Shown here piece by piece: positions 49,752-60,256 of a stretch of 64,000 bases of DNA (positions are counted from its first letter, which is position 1; each line of letters starts with the position of its first letter). The position numbers and the translations under genes are program-made. The stretch is from Diphasiastrum complanatum (taxonomy: Eukaryota; Streptophyta; Lycopodiopsida; Lycopodiales; Lycopodiaceae): the NCBI GenBank assembly GCA_029204225.1, contig CM055109.1:5213053-5277052 (forward strand), given 5' to 3'. Below the pieces are notes generated by a model. That model was not told the origin of the DNA, made no database searches, and worked only from the letters and a program-made list of their open reading frames with translations.

Positions 49752-50849
49752 TATTCACAGATACTTACTGAATCTGTGAACACAATTTTTTTTTATCTTC
49801 TTCTTTTTGTTACTTCCGTTGGTTACGGTTTTTTACGATGTGGTATTCTTATTAGAACAGTTTCCAAACAGAAGTGTTTCTCAAATTACAATGTATATTC
49901 TCAGTCTATTAGTGGGAGAAACGGATACGTTACTCAGCTACATGCACATACAAGTCATGCAACCAGTCCTAGCTCAATAGAGATCAATGTTCTGAATCAG
50001 AGAGCAAATCTACAATCTATTTACTAAAATCAGATAACAATGTAATGACAAGATTAACCTACTCAGCAAGAAACAAGAAACAAGAAAACTAGCATTCTAA
50101 CAGCATTCTAACAGCCCAAGGATCAAGAAACACCCATTTCTTGATGCTTGGAATGCCCAAGAACAATCAAGGACATGATTGTTAGAAAGTATGCAAATCA
50201 GATCCACAATCTCAGCCTCTATAGTTTACATGCATGCAAAAACTACAAAATCAAGAAACAAGAAAGTTAATCCATGTCTACTTTCCACAAGCAAGAGAGT
50301 AAGCAAGAAATCTAACTAATCCACAACACAAAAGGAAATCAAAACATGATCATAGAAATTTCACTCAAGAACATTGCCATGAACAAGGAGCTTTACATCA
50401 TCAAGAACTCGTGGAAGATCTTCTTTATTCACTCAAGAGAACTTGACAATACATTCAAAGCTCCCTCACAAGAGAGGGGGGGCCCTTAAATAAGCAAGAG
50501 GCTGCCCATGTGGAGCCCAAGTTGTAATTCCACCAAATTAGAAATTACATGTGGAAATTGCCCTTCCACTAGAGGTCACCATCAAAAGGTGGCTCACTCT
50601 AAATTATTTAAGGGGAGTCTACACTTATTTACATTGCCTAGGAAATATTACTAGCTCTTACATAGTCGTTCCTTCTCTGGAAATCACCATGTAGGCTCAC
50701 ATGAATAATCATTGTTACCCTAGCTAGTAATCCTTGGCTCTCAGCTTCTTCTGCTCTCCTCCTTCTGAGACCTCCTCGGTCATGGGTGAGAGATACTTTG
50801 TGTCTTCGGCTTGGCTCGGCATCTGGGGATTCTCTGGAATCCGCTAACA
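49752..50849 (-). repeat. 5' LTR of B
   Basis: 1098 bp, intact, starting TGTTAGC at 50849. The poly-pyrimidine word TTTTTTATCTTC near its end is shared with the 3' LTR. Confidence 0.92.
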
Positions 50850-51040
50850 CTCAAGTGGTGAAAAGCTTCTCAAGATGCTTGAAGATGGTTTTGATTCAAA
50901 GAAGTCATGGCTATGGTAATGTTGCTGAAATTTAGACTTATTGGCTAGCTTTCTCATCAATTTCATACCAAAGGATCTACTTGAGAAGCTAATTTTAGCT
51001 ACTTAAGTTTTGGAGGAAACTAGCATAGTAATCAAGACAA

Positions 51041-51054
51041 ATTTTGAGACGGGG
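51041..51054 (+). promoter_or_regulatory. polypurine tract of F
   Basis: TTTTGAGACGGGG precedes the 3' LTR start TGTGAAG at 51055. Confidence 0.7.
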
Positions 51055-51857
51055 TGTGAAGATTTTGCAAAATCTAGCTTGATCAGTTTATACTTTCATG
51101 TACATATGTAAATCTCACATGTGTGGAGCATGTTCCCATGTGTGGAGGGTAGGCCTAATCATTTTAGTTCATTTATGTTGAGTTCGAATAGCAACAGGCC
51201 TCAAACTTGAGATCTAATAAGATAGTGACATTTGTCACATGATGTTAGAGATTGAAATGCATCTATTTGGCCCAATCACATTTAGAGGTATATATCACAA
51301 GGCCAATCACTTTAAGAGGTGCATTAAATGTGGATCAATCATGTTTAGTGGTGCACATCATGAGGCCCAATCAAATTGTGAGGTAAAAATCATGATGAGA
51401 AGTGCAAATCTAGGGGTCCAATCATGATGTAGAAAGGCAATCAATGGGGTCCAATCATTCTCAAGCATTCCTCATGCTAGATCTCAAACTACTCCTATAC
51501 GAAAGTGCTCTCTTATTGTACATACAAGTTTTTGTGAAGCAATCTATGTGATACACATTATTTTTTCTCATATTCTCTCTCTACTTGAGGGCTCACTCAC
51601 TTTCTCTCTCTACTCGAGAGTAGGCTATTTCTCTCTCTCTAAAAGCATGTTGGAAACTTATTTTTTTCATGTACTTTGATTGCTTTGAGTGCCAATTGAA
51701 TGTGGATTCATTATGCATGAAATTGTGCTCTTGCCTAGAATCAATCTAGGAAGATTATAGGATGTAATCTAGGTGATAGATCTATGTGCAATCACAAATT
51801 ATCTTAGAAGATTAGTATGGGTCTTGGGTAGGTCTTCACACATGTGAAACCTTCATA
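51055..51857 (+). repeat. 3' LTR of F
   Basis: 803 bp. It retains a 215-bp segment (about 51229-51440) containing several diverged words of the type AATCA-N-GAGGTG, missing from the 5' LTR. The end reads CTTCATA where the 5' copy has CTTCACA. Confidence 0.88.
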
Positions 51858-52325
51858 GTATGAAACTATAATTTCATATAATTATAATCAATCCTTCAGA
51901 ACATAGTTTCACATTAGAAGGAGTTATATGAATCTTAATCCAATTGTCTCGTATTAAAGAGATTCTTTAAAAGTACAAGTTCAAATCAAAGAGAAATATA
52001 TTTAAGGGCCTCTAGATGTTGCAAATAGTGAGATACCATTTGGGGTTCAAATCTATCTCATAATCCCAAAATACCCTGAACTAAATAACCAATGGATTTC
52101 TCTGTTAGTATTACCATTACAGTAATCACTAACCATCAGTCTATATATCACTCTTGCACAAGAAAATCTCTTTGGAACCACTGATGTCCCATACCACCAG
52201 TTTTTCCTCCAAGAAATCCTTTGCTTCTAGATCTTCTTACTAGAAAGTCAAAAGGATTAACCGGCTATCCTATACCCAGATATAGGATCAAATTCACAAC
52301 CAATTCCAGGAGATACTTCTAGCTA

Positions 52326-52553
52326 TTAAATTCTCTCATGCTCCTTAAGCATTTCTCTATAGATGAACATATAATCTAAGAATACCACTCCGCATTGACC
52401 CAAATATGGACGAAATATATCGTTCAAAGACTGTTGAAATGCAACAAGTGTATTCATTGAACCAAAAGGAACATTAAGAATCTCAATATAATAGAAAACA
52501 ATATTGTAATAGATATCTGATATCCACATCAGAATCGGTAAAAAGAATTTCAT
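52326..52553 (-). pseudogene. pol: degenerate Gypsy reverse transcriptase fragment L
   Basis: A minus-strand frame of 75 codons matches the Gypsy block around the catalytic site: V-P-F-G-S-M-N-T ... F-Q-Q-S-L-N-D-I-F-R-P-Y-L, then V-V-F-L-D-Y-M-F-I-Y (family: F-x-D-D-I-x-I-Y, so the second catalytic Asp is Tyr) and E-H-E. The N-terminal approach reads like F-T-D-S-D-V-D-I-R in a shifted frame. No flanking LTR is seen; this is an isolated remnant of a chromovirus-like or other Gypsy element. Confidence 0.7.
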
Positions 52554-52921
52554 TCTTTATAAGTTAAAAGTACTCTTGGTTGTCTTCGTTATTATAAAAA
52601 AATACTCTACAATAGAAAAGAATCCAATTACAAAATTCATGCATGGAACACATTCCAATTGCTTTTCATTTGCAAATTCTAAAAATGTAATCCAAATTCA
52701 ATTGTAACACAAAAAAAGGTTCCATAAATGGATTTTTATCCGATTGCCATCACCTCTTCGATTCCTCAAAATTCTAAATGAACATTGGGAAAAGGAACGC
52801 AACTTTCCAAAGTCAGTTAAAAAATAATTCCAAAACTAAATTCCCAATTGTATTCTCACTTGCTATCACTTATACTTTCAAAATTCAAACTAGATTAACA
52901 TAACTGGTTGACTCGGTAAAC

Positions 52922-53242
52922 CAATCCTCTACACTTCAGGCTTCATCTCCTTCCTCCTTTCCCAAATGTGGTTCAGGCTTAAAGCCCCAGATGGCTAGGA
53001 AAAGGACCAAACCTGAATAGGTAGAACTTTTATTTACTGGTCATTCAAACAGTTTTGATTGTTCATTAATTAAGTGCCCCACTCATTTACTGGCAAATCA
53101 ACAAGTAGATAGAAAACAAAAACATTCTAATAAGACTTGTGTTATTCTCGGTCATTATCGATCATATAAATACGAAATGTTGTCTTTAGTTGACAGATTA
53201 CAAAATCTTCAACCGAAAGTGAAAGGTATTGTGATCTTATAA
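52922..53242 (+). pseudogene. coding-like remnant of unknown identity
   Basis: A forward frame of 106 codons with a single internal TAG (near 53030) has protein-like composition. It holds a Ser/Pro-rich start, then a segment with L-F-T-G-H-S-N-S-F-D-C and K-C-P-T-H whose Cys/His spacing hints at a metal site, then a basic and Leu-rich end. It is not recognised and no neighbour helps. It could belong to the gag of an unfamiliar element or to a host gene fragment. Confidence 0.3.
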
Positions 53243-53639
53243 AACCGACTGATTTCATCTTAGTAAGGTCATTCACTTTATAAGTGATTTTTATTTGATC
53301 AAAAACCAATGAATTTGAACAAAATCAAATTGTCCACTGTTCTTTCAAAATTTTATGTAATTGTGATTTTCAAATTCTATTTGATATGGACCAAAACTAT
53401 GGAAATCGATTTAAAGCATCGACTTGGCAGTTTTATAGTTTCCATCCCATTTTGAAAGAATTTTAAAATACCCAGCATCTATCAAACATAACATGCAGTG
53501 ATTTCTAGAAAAAATAAAAAAAATTTATGTAAAATACCTAGTAACTAGAAAGTTTTCTTTTCAACTAGCTTTTTATAAAACTATATTCAAGCATGCATAG
53601 GATTCACACATGCAAGTTGTAACAGATTGAAATTGCAGT

Positions 53640-53940
53640 AGGAAGATGCACTTTTACTAGGTGAAATCTCCAAAAATCCAACTCCAGGCCAATATGAATC
53701 CAATCAGAGGTTACTAGCATTGTAATTCATTTTGTACACCCATTTGTTACCAATTTCATGACCTTAGAAACATCCACTATCTCTTAATTGTCATGGCATT
53801 TGATAGAATCCATCTCGTCCTGCATGACTATTTGCCAAAAATTTCATTTTTGGCCTCCTCATAGCATGGTGATTCTTTTGATTTGACAATGTGACTCATA
53901 AGCACTAAATTTGCCTGATAATTGTTAGGTTCCTTCCTCT
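53640..53940 (-). pseudogene. pol: Copia reverse transcriptase N-terminal fragment M
   Basis: The minus strand from 53940 shows the linker before Copia reverse transcriptase and its start: S-P-C-Y-E-E-A (about 53875), M-Q-D-E-M-D-S-I (about 53820), W-E-I-V-D-V-S-K-like text with the Trp changed to a stop, and then a decayed K-x-Y-N-A-like end (about 53725). No catalytic part remains. It lies just beyond the RNase H end of fragment E on the same strand and is a separate element, since the order would otherwise be reversed. Confidence 0.6.
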
Positions 53941-54029
53941 CACATGTTGATCATTGTAGCTCTCCCTGTTTGCTAGATTCTGCTACCTCTTCCCTTGCAC
54001 TCTCCATGAGTTTACTATACCACTTGGGT

Positions 54030-55980
54030 AGCTTCCACTACAATGATTCACTTTGAGATGAACACGTATCCCAAGGAATAACTTGCATCGGTGTAACCAC
54101 TGAGTAAATTGAGTTTGTCGTTGTCAACTACTCCATAACAAATGCAAAAGTTCATAGTAGCTTGAAGATATCTCATGACTCTAATAAGAGCCTTCCAATG
54201 TGTTATACTAGGGTTAGTCATAAACTGCCTTAGGGAGCTGACTGCAAAAGCTATGGCCTGGTACAGATCATTGCGTACATAAGAGATCCTATTATCGCAT
54301 GATAAGAATACTCACGCATTTGCTCCTTCTCTTGAATTGCTTGGGGACATTGGTCCTTTGACAATTTAAGATCTGGTTCTATTGGTGAGAGAGCTAACTT
54401 ACAACTAACTAGATTATATCTGACTAACATATTGTCGATATACCTCTGCTGAGTAATGTAGGTCAACTTTTGATTTCTGTCTCTGTGGATTTGAATACCT
54501 AGGTAAAAATGAGCTTCACCCAGATTGGTCATGTCGAATTCAGAAGATAGCATTGACTTGTCTTCTTTTATCACATCGAAAAGAAATGTGTCGTCCACAT
54601 ATAAAGTGACAATGATAGAAGACTGTTGCACTGTCTTGAAGTAAACATTCGAATATGAAGAGCTTGGTGTGTAGCCGTAATTAATAGGAAAAGTATTGAT
54701 CCTTTGAAACCATGCTCGAGCATATTGCTTCAAGCCATAAAGTGTTTTATGGAGATTACACACGTAATTGTGTTTACCATCAATGATATAACCTTCGGAT
54801 TGAACCATGTAAATGTCTTCTTCGATAACTCCATTAAGATATGTTGTCTGTACATCCATTTGATGTATTTCCAAATTTGTTTCAGCAGCAAACGATAATA
54901 ACAGTTGAATAGAAGAATGCTAGACTGAATGTCTCAATGTAATTGACGTTATATACCTGAGAAAATCCTCTGGCGACAAGTCGGGCTTTTCTTCTGTCAA
55001 TGTTTGCCTTGTACTTGACTTTGAAAATCCATTTGCAATCAACTACATATCTACTAGCAAGTAATTTGACAATTGTCCATGTTTGGTTCTTGATAAGGGA
55101 TGAATACTCTTTATCCATAGCTTCTTTCCAAAGATTGGAATTGGGCTGATTGAGTGCCTCATTCATCATATTGTAGTTGCTGAACTGTAACATTATCATC
55201 TTCGGATTCGCCGTTGATATGTCGTTTGTTGAAAGTAGATGAGCTTCGACCTTTAATGTGAATAGTCGACTGAGGAACCTTGAAGTTCAATATGTCGGAC
55301 GAGTCAGACAAGTCGGCTACATGGGCTTTGCCTTTTCTCTTGAGGTCGATAAACTGAACTTTGATAAAGATGACATCCCGACTAGTGAATATCTTCGACT
55401 CAATGGGATTGAACAACTTGTAAGCTTGATCTGAAGTAGTGTAGCTGATGAAAATACATTTGATACTCTAGAAGTCGAGCTTCTTCCTGAGATCATGAGA
55501 AATCTGCGCATAAGCTGTACATCCAAAAACTCATAAGTTTGATAAAAAAGGTTCGGTACCTATCCAAACTTCGAATGGTATTTTGTTTGAGAGACCTTTA
55601 GAGGACATCTATTCTAAATATAGGTTTTTTTTTAAACAGCTTTAGCCCAGAAGGACTTCGGAAGTGACGCATGTGATAACATGCACTTTGTCGATTTGAC
55701 TAAGGTTCTGTTCTTTCTCTCAGCAAGACCATTTGACTAAGGCAAATAGGAGGTAATGTATTGTTGCTCAATGTCGTTGCTAAGGCAATACTCCTTGAAT
55801 TCGATGGAGATGTATTCTCCTCCATTGTCGGACCTCAGTGCTTTGAGAGAGAAGAGAGCCAGTTTCTATAAGCTTGAGTATTCTTTCCCTCTATCATCTC
55901 TTACAACATTATTTCTTATCAATTGAGCGAATACACTCTGTACGATCTGAAACTGTTTGTGATACTTCTCTGTCTGCGTC
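54030..55980 (-). pseudogene. pol: Copia integrase, reverse transcriptase and RNase H fragment E
   Basis: Minus strand, from 55980 down. The second half of the integrase core has R-S-D-N-G-G-E-Y (about 55835) and S-N-G-L-A-E-R-K-N-R (about 55730), and the C-terminal part follows (55526-55317). Reverse transcriptase runs from about 55130 with W-K-E-A-M-D-K-E-Y, W-I-F-K-V-K-Y and A-R-G-F-S-Q-V; after frameshifts come the open frame 54874-54251 with M-D-V-Q-T-T-Y-L-N-G and the intact Y-V-D-D-T-F-L-F (about 54600). RNase H connection I-I-G-S-L-M-Y-A and G-Y-T-D-A follow to about 54070. The first integrase half, gag and LTRs are absent. The upstream end abuts Gypsy element C. Confidence 0.88.
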
Positions 55981-56259
55981 ACACATATTTCTCATGTCTT
56001 ACTGAATTTCAATTACTCTAACGTGGATTTTCAGGCGTCACCAGAGAGTGACAATTCTAACTAATGTGTGTAGGGAATTAGCCGAAGCTGTTAAACATAA
56101 CTCCGTTAAAACACCAATTCTACATACTCATCAGAATCAGATTCATCTGATTCCACTTCCGAACCAAGTTCAGAATCAAAATCTTCTTCATCAGAACCAT
56201 CATCTGAGCATAGTCTTGATTTTGATTCTCCTAGTCCTCCTAGTTCACCACCTAATAAT

Positions 56260-57975
56260 ATGGCGAACCCAAGGCCACCCACATCTACTAAAATCAGATA
56301 TGATTTCTTTAAGGGATCATCGTCTAAAGATGCAGACAGTTATTTGTCTCAATTTGAATCTACTACTATAGCAACTAAAGAACATACAGACGAGGACAAA
56401 GTTAAAATTTTGCCACGTCTTTTGTGGAAGTAAGCTAGGATTTGGTATAGTCAATTAGTACCGAAAACGGTTAATACTTTTAATGCTTTAAAAGCAGTAT
56501 TCCTTAAGCAGTTTAGGGAGATAAGATACTCCACTAGATTGTTGGCTCGGCTTAATTCTGTTGAGAAGAAGCCAAAGGAATCACTTAGAAAGTATAGAGT
56601 TAAGAATCTAATAAGAAAGTTAGGAGCCCAGTATCCGGTTCCTATGCAAAACGAATGGTTCTTGGGCGGCTTGCCTAAAAAAATGGATCGTTATTGTCGA
56701 CAAGGATTGATGACCTCTTTGGAAGATGTCATTGCCTCTACCGAAAGTTACGAAACTTCTCGAATTTCTCGTAGACGGAGGAATGAGAGAAAAAGTGGTA
56801 AAAAGTATAAATCGAAGCGTACAGAAGAATCTGAATCATCTACTGAGTCTAAATCAGAATCTGATTCAGTAGATGATGAAGAGTCTTCTGAGTATTCATC
56901 TTATTCTTCTTCATCAGAAGAAGAATCGTCTTATAGATAATCCAAGAGTAGGAATTCAGAAAGAAAGAAAAGAATGGAGAAATCCAAAAAGATGGATCCA
57001 TTAAGGAAGAGTGTTGAGATATTAGCAAAAGAAATGAGTGATTTAAAAGTCCAGATGTCTGACGTTAAAGCCAAACGGAAGAAAACAAAGTTTAACGCCA
57101 ATGTTTGGTGTACCGCTTGTGGGAAGGAAGGTCATTCTAAGAGTAACTGTCCCAGTTTACAGACTAACTATTTAGATGAGAAATTATTTTTCTGTCCAAT
57201 TAATAATCATGAGGAGGTAGCTTATACTGCAACTCCTACTAACCAAAACAACATTATACCAAAACCGCGAACTGGTTAACAATACACTATTTTGCGTAGA
57301 GGGGGGACAAGAGATTCCACTCCTCCACCCAGAGTAAGGAGTTCATGCTGCAATTGTGGAGCCCCGGGTTACTATTTGTCTGATTTTCCTGAACCTAGGA
57401 GGTCAGTAGAATATGTGCCGCTCTATGCTAATTGTAAAGGCAAAGGGCATGTTACTGCTGAATGTCCTCAACCACAACAGCCATGAAAACTGAGGTTTGT
57501 AAACTTGCCTAGAGAAGATGAACATTTGACCATCTAAACTAGCACTGACATGATAGTTTAGAGAATAGAAATAGAGTCCGAATTGCAACATCAAGACCAT
57601 CAATGGCTTGATTTAGATGTAGAAATAAATAAAGTAACTACTAGAAGTAGTAAAGATTTTTCAACTCTTAAAGATAAGAAGAAAATTAAGAAGACGAAAT
57701 CTGCGAAAAACGCGGCAGAAAAAACAAAAGTCGCAGAACAACCAACAGAAATTTCTAATAGTAAAGAATTAGACCTTAATAGGCCTACTAAAAAATATTA
57801 TGATGTTGATATTAGTTCAGAAGCTAAAAAGCTTTAAGACGAAGAAACCATAAAAGTTAAGAAAGTAACATTTTCAGATCCAGTTATAAGGAGCGAGATA
57901 CCTATAGATCTATCGCCACTTAGAACCCGCTCATATGATATAGCTTGTCTCCAGAATGCCCAATATAACTTTTAA
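56260..57975 (+). pseudogene. gag: Gypsy gag of C
   Basis: One frame from ATG 56260 to TAA 57973-57975 (572 codons) with a few in-frame stops (for example 56431 and 56938). A Ser/Glu-rich frame also reads upstream of the ATG from about 56130. Features: gag core with F-L-K-Q-F-R-E-I-R and W-F-L-G-G-L-P (56500-56680), a basic patch, then an acidic Ser/Glu/Asp run (56830-56937), and a coiled-coil-like helix (57000-57080). Zinc knuckles follow: CX2CX4HX4C intact at about 57112, a second with His and the last Cys changed (57350), a third lacking the first Cys (57430). A Lys-rich C-terminus follows. The frame overlaps pol by 20 nt. Confidence 0.85.
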
Positions 57976-60240
57976 ACAATTATCAGAGGATAATCAGTAT
58001 TATAAGGAAGAAATTAAGCAATTTTTGCAAAGAAAAAAGAAAAGAAAAACGAAGTTACCATTAGTTAATGTGGGATTAGTTAACTACGATGATGAAGGTC
58101 AATCTGAGATTCAGGTAGTAATCAATGGCTGCATTTTAGATAGTGTGCCCATAGATTCCGGATCTAGCGTAAACATAATGACTGAAGAAACAACATATGA
58201 GTTAGACATTCACCATAAAATAGCACCCACATTAAGACATTTAAGGTTAGCTGATGCAACTAGAAGATCACCAATAGGAGAATTGTCCCAAGTTACAATC
58301 TATATTGGAGACCATAAGTTCCTAATGGATTTTATTATATTAAGAACTACAAGAGAATCGTCGTGTAAAGTATTATTAGGACACCCATCGCTCTACCAGG
58401 CCGATGTCATAACCCATTGGAAGAAGAAGGAGATTACCTTCAGAGATCAGATGGAAACACCGATGGGAAAAAGTCATAAAAGAATTACGATATCCTGAGA
58501 AAAGGATAAGTACAAAGGTGAGACACCTACATCATCCTCGAGCTATACTTCGGAGGATGAAGAACTTCAGTCCGTAAGAACTGAAGAAGGGGAGAGATTT
58601 GTCATATTAACTATACATGCATACAGTAATTAAGTAGAATATGTAGATAGAGGAGATTGTGGAGTCCCAGAAATTAGTGCTATTATAGGAGACCATACTA
58701 TAGATAGAATACTAATAGACTCAGGATCCAGTATCAACTTAATAACAGAGACAATGGTTAAGGAATTAGGACTAGAAAAATAGATATAGCCTATCACTTA
58801 CCATGAAATCCATTTAGCAGACGCATCCAAATGTATACCAGTAGGAGAGCTAAAGGGTATTAGTGTAGTTATAGAGACAAAAACGTTCGTTATGAATTTC
58901 TTTGTCATAAACCCAGTAGATTCACTACCATATTCAATATTATTTGGAAGACTATGGTTATATCAAGCAGATGCTATTATAAACTGGTCTACCAAACAAA
59001 TATTTTTTTTAGTCAATTTCACAGCCAGTCCAATAGGGGGTCACCTTTTGAGATGGGGTGAGGAGTTAGCCAGACCTACTAAATCTTGGATCAATTTCAT
59101 AGAATGCTATGAGATTGACGAGAATGAGAAAATTCCAACAACATCTGAGTCGAGGGAAGTTCTGGGTAAAACCAGAGCAAGCCTGACCAAAGGGATGGTA
59201 GATAAGACAGATTATGTAGAAATAGAAATTAATAAAGGTAATAAACACCAATCGAACCAGGAACGTGAAGAGTATATATTACTTATTCAGAAATATCAAA
59301 ATATATTTGCTTGGTCGATGGACGATTTAATAGAAATACCAGTTAAATGGGATAAACATAGAATAGATCTTATTCAGGGAACAATATCTGTTAGACAGAG
59401 ACAATATAGATTAAATCCAAAGTATTTCTTGTTAGTTAAAGACGAATTAGATAGATGTCTTAGAGCGAGTATTATATATCATGTTCTAAGCAGTGAGTGG
59501 GTGTCACCAATAGTTATAGTACCTAAGAAGAAGATGGACAAGATTAGAGTTTGCCAAGATTTTAGAAAACTAAATGCTGCTACAGCAAAGGATTATCATC
59601 CTCTACCTTATACAGATACTATTCTTGACCAGGTAGCTGGTCATGAACGTTATAGTTTTCTAGACGGATTCTCAAGTTATAATCAAGTTTTTATTAAAGA
59701 GGAAGATAGATCCAAGACCACTTTTACCACTGATTGGGGGACGTACGCATATACGCAAATGCCCTTTGGTCTTTGTAATGCACCTGCCACATTTCAACGT
59801 ATGATGACAAACATTTTTCAAATTTTTTTAAGGAAGTTTTTAGAAATTTTCATGGATGACTTATGTGTCTATTCATTAACTAAAGACCGCTCAGATGCAT
59901 TAGAGAAGACATTGAGAAGATGTCAAGAGACATCTCTTAAATTGCATCAGGCCAAGTGTTACTTCGGGATGAGGGAAGGCATCATGTTAGGACATAAAAT
60001 TTCGAAGGACGGCATTCAAACCGACATCGAAAAAATAAAAATGATTTTAGAATTATTAGAACCAACCAAACTTAGAAGATTTCTAGGACACGTAGGATAT
60101 TATCGTAGGATAATTAAGGATTATGCCATAGTAGTAACTCCTTTAACAAGTTTTTAAAAAAAAATTGTTGAGTATCATTGGTCACAAGACCATCAACAAG
60201 CTTTTGATAAATTAAAATAGTCATTAGCAAAAGCAACTGG
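57956..60240 (+). pseudogene. pol: Gypsy pol of C: protease, protease, reverse transcriptase, RNase H start
   Basis: A single frame from ATG 57956 with four stops in the 58496-58790 region and open from 58892 to 60157. Protease 1 has I-D-S-G-S-S-V-N (Asp at 58154), R-L-A-D-A and L-L-G-H-P-S-L-Y-Q-A-D. Protease 2 has I-D-S-G-S-S-I-N (Asp at 58718), H-L-A-D-A and L-F-G-R-L-W-L-Y-Q-A-D. The catalytic Asp residues are 188 codons apart. Reverse transcriptase follows with W-V-S-P-I-V-I-V-P-K-K, R-V-C-Q-D-F-R-K-L-N, F-S-S-Y-N-Q, M-P-F-G-L-C-N-A-P-A-T-F-Q and an intact F-M-D-D (about 59850). RNase H begins near 60170 (Q-A-F-D-K-L-K) and is cut by element D. Confidence 0.92.
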
Positions 60241-60256
60241 AGTTAGACCTCTAGAT

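Larger units (their letters stand above)
39055..50849 (-). mobile_element. Ty3/Gypsy LTR retrotransposon B, nearly full length
   Basis: LTRs 49752-50849 (5') and 39055-40798 (3', enlarged by an insertion) have TGTTAGC...CTGTGAACA ends. The target duplication CTCAA is perfect (39050-39054 and 50850-50854). On the minus strand the order is priming site, repeat-built leader, gag, protease, reverse transcriptase, RNase H, start of integrase, extra reading frames, purine tract and 3' LTR. There is no chromodomain, and the tRNA-Asp-like site points to the non-chromodomain plant Gypsy group (Athila/Tat side). The integrase core is missing and the reverse transcriptase site is mutated, so the copy is inactive. 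Target site lies within element F. Confidence 0.92.
36781..51857 (+). mobile_element. LTR element F, pol-less, disrupted by element B
   Basis: LTRs 36781-37369 and 51055-51857 share TGTGAAG starts and CTTCACA/CTTCATA ends. The left LTR is followed by a perfect tRNA-Met site and the right one is preceded by GAGACGGGG. Flanking pentamers ATATG (36776-36780) and GTATG (51858-51862) differ by one transition and are probably the target duplication. Without element B the internal region is only about 1.9 kb (37370-39049 plus 50855-51054) and shows no Copia or Gypsy domain. It is best described as non-autonomous. Confidence 0.85.
56050..60256 (+). mobile_element. Ty3/Gypsy element C with two protease domains, no LTR in window
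   Basis: A continuous gag-pol: Ser-rich leader, gag, zinc knuckles, protease 1, protease 2, reverse transcriptase and the beginning of RNase H. No LTR is recognised on the left, where Copia fragment E ends at about 55980. On the right the element is cut at 60256 by the LTR of element D. The rest may lie beyond the window on the far side of D. Few stops relative to length suggest it is younger than fragments L and G. Confidence 0.85.

Noticed and set aside
56050-60256. Element C as an endogenous pararetrovirus
   Set aside because: Gag with several zinc knuckles, a Gypsy-type protease and reverse transcriptase, and no movement-protein-like region; Ty3/Gypsy fits better. The missing LTRs leave a small doubt.
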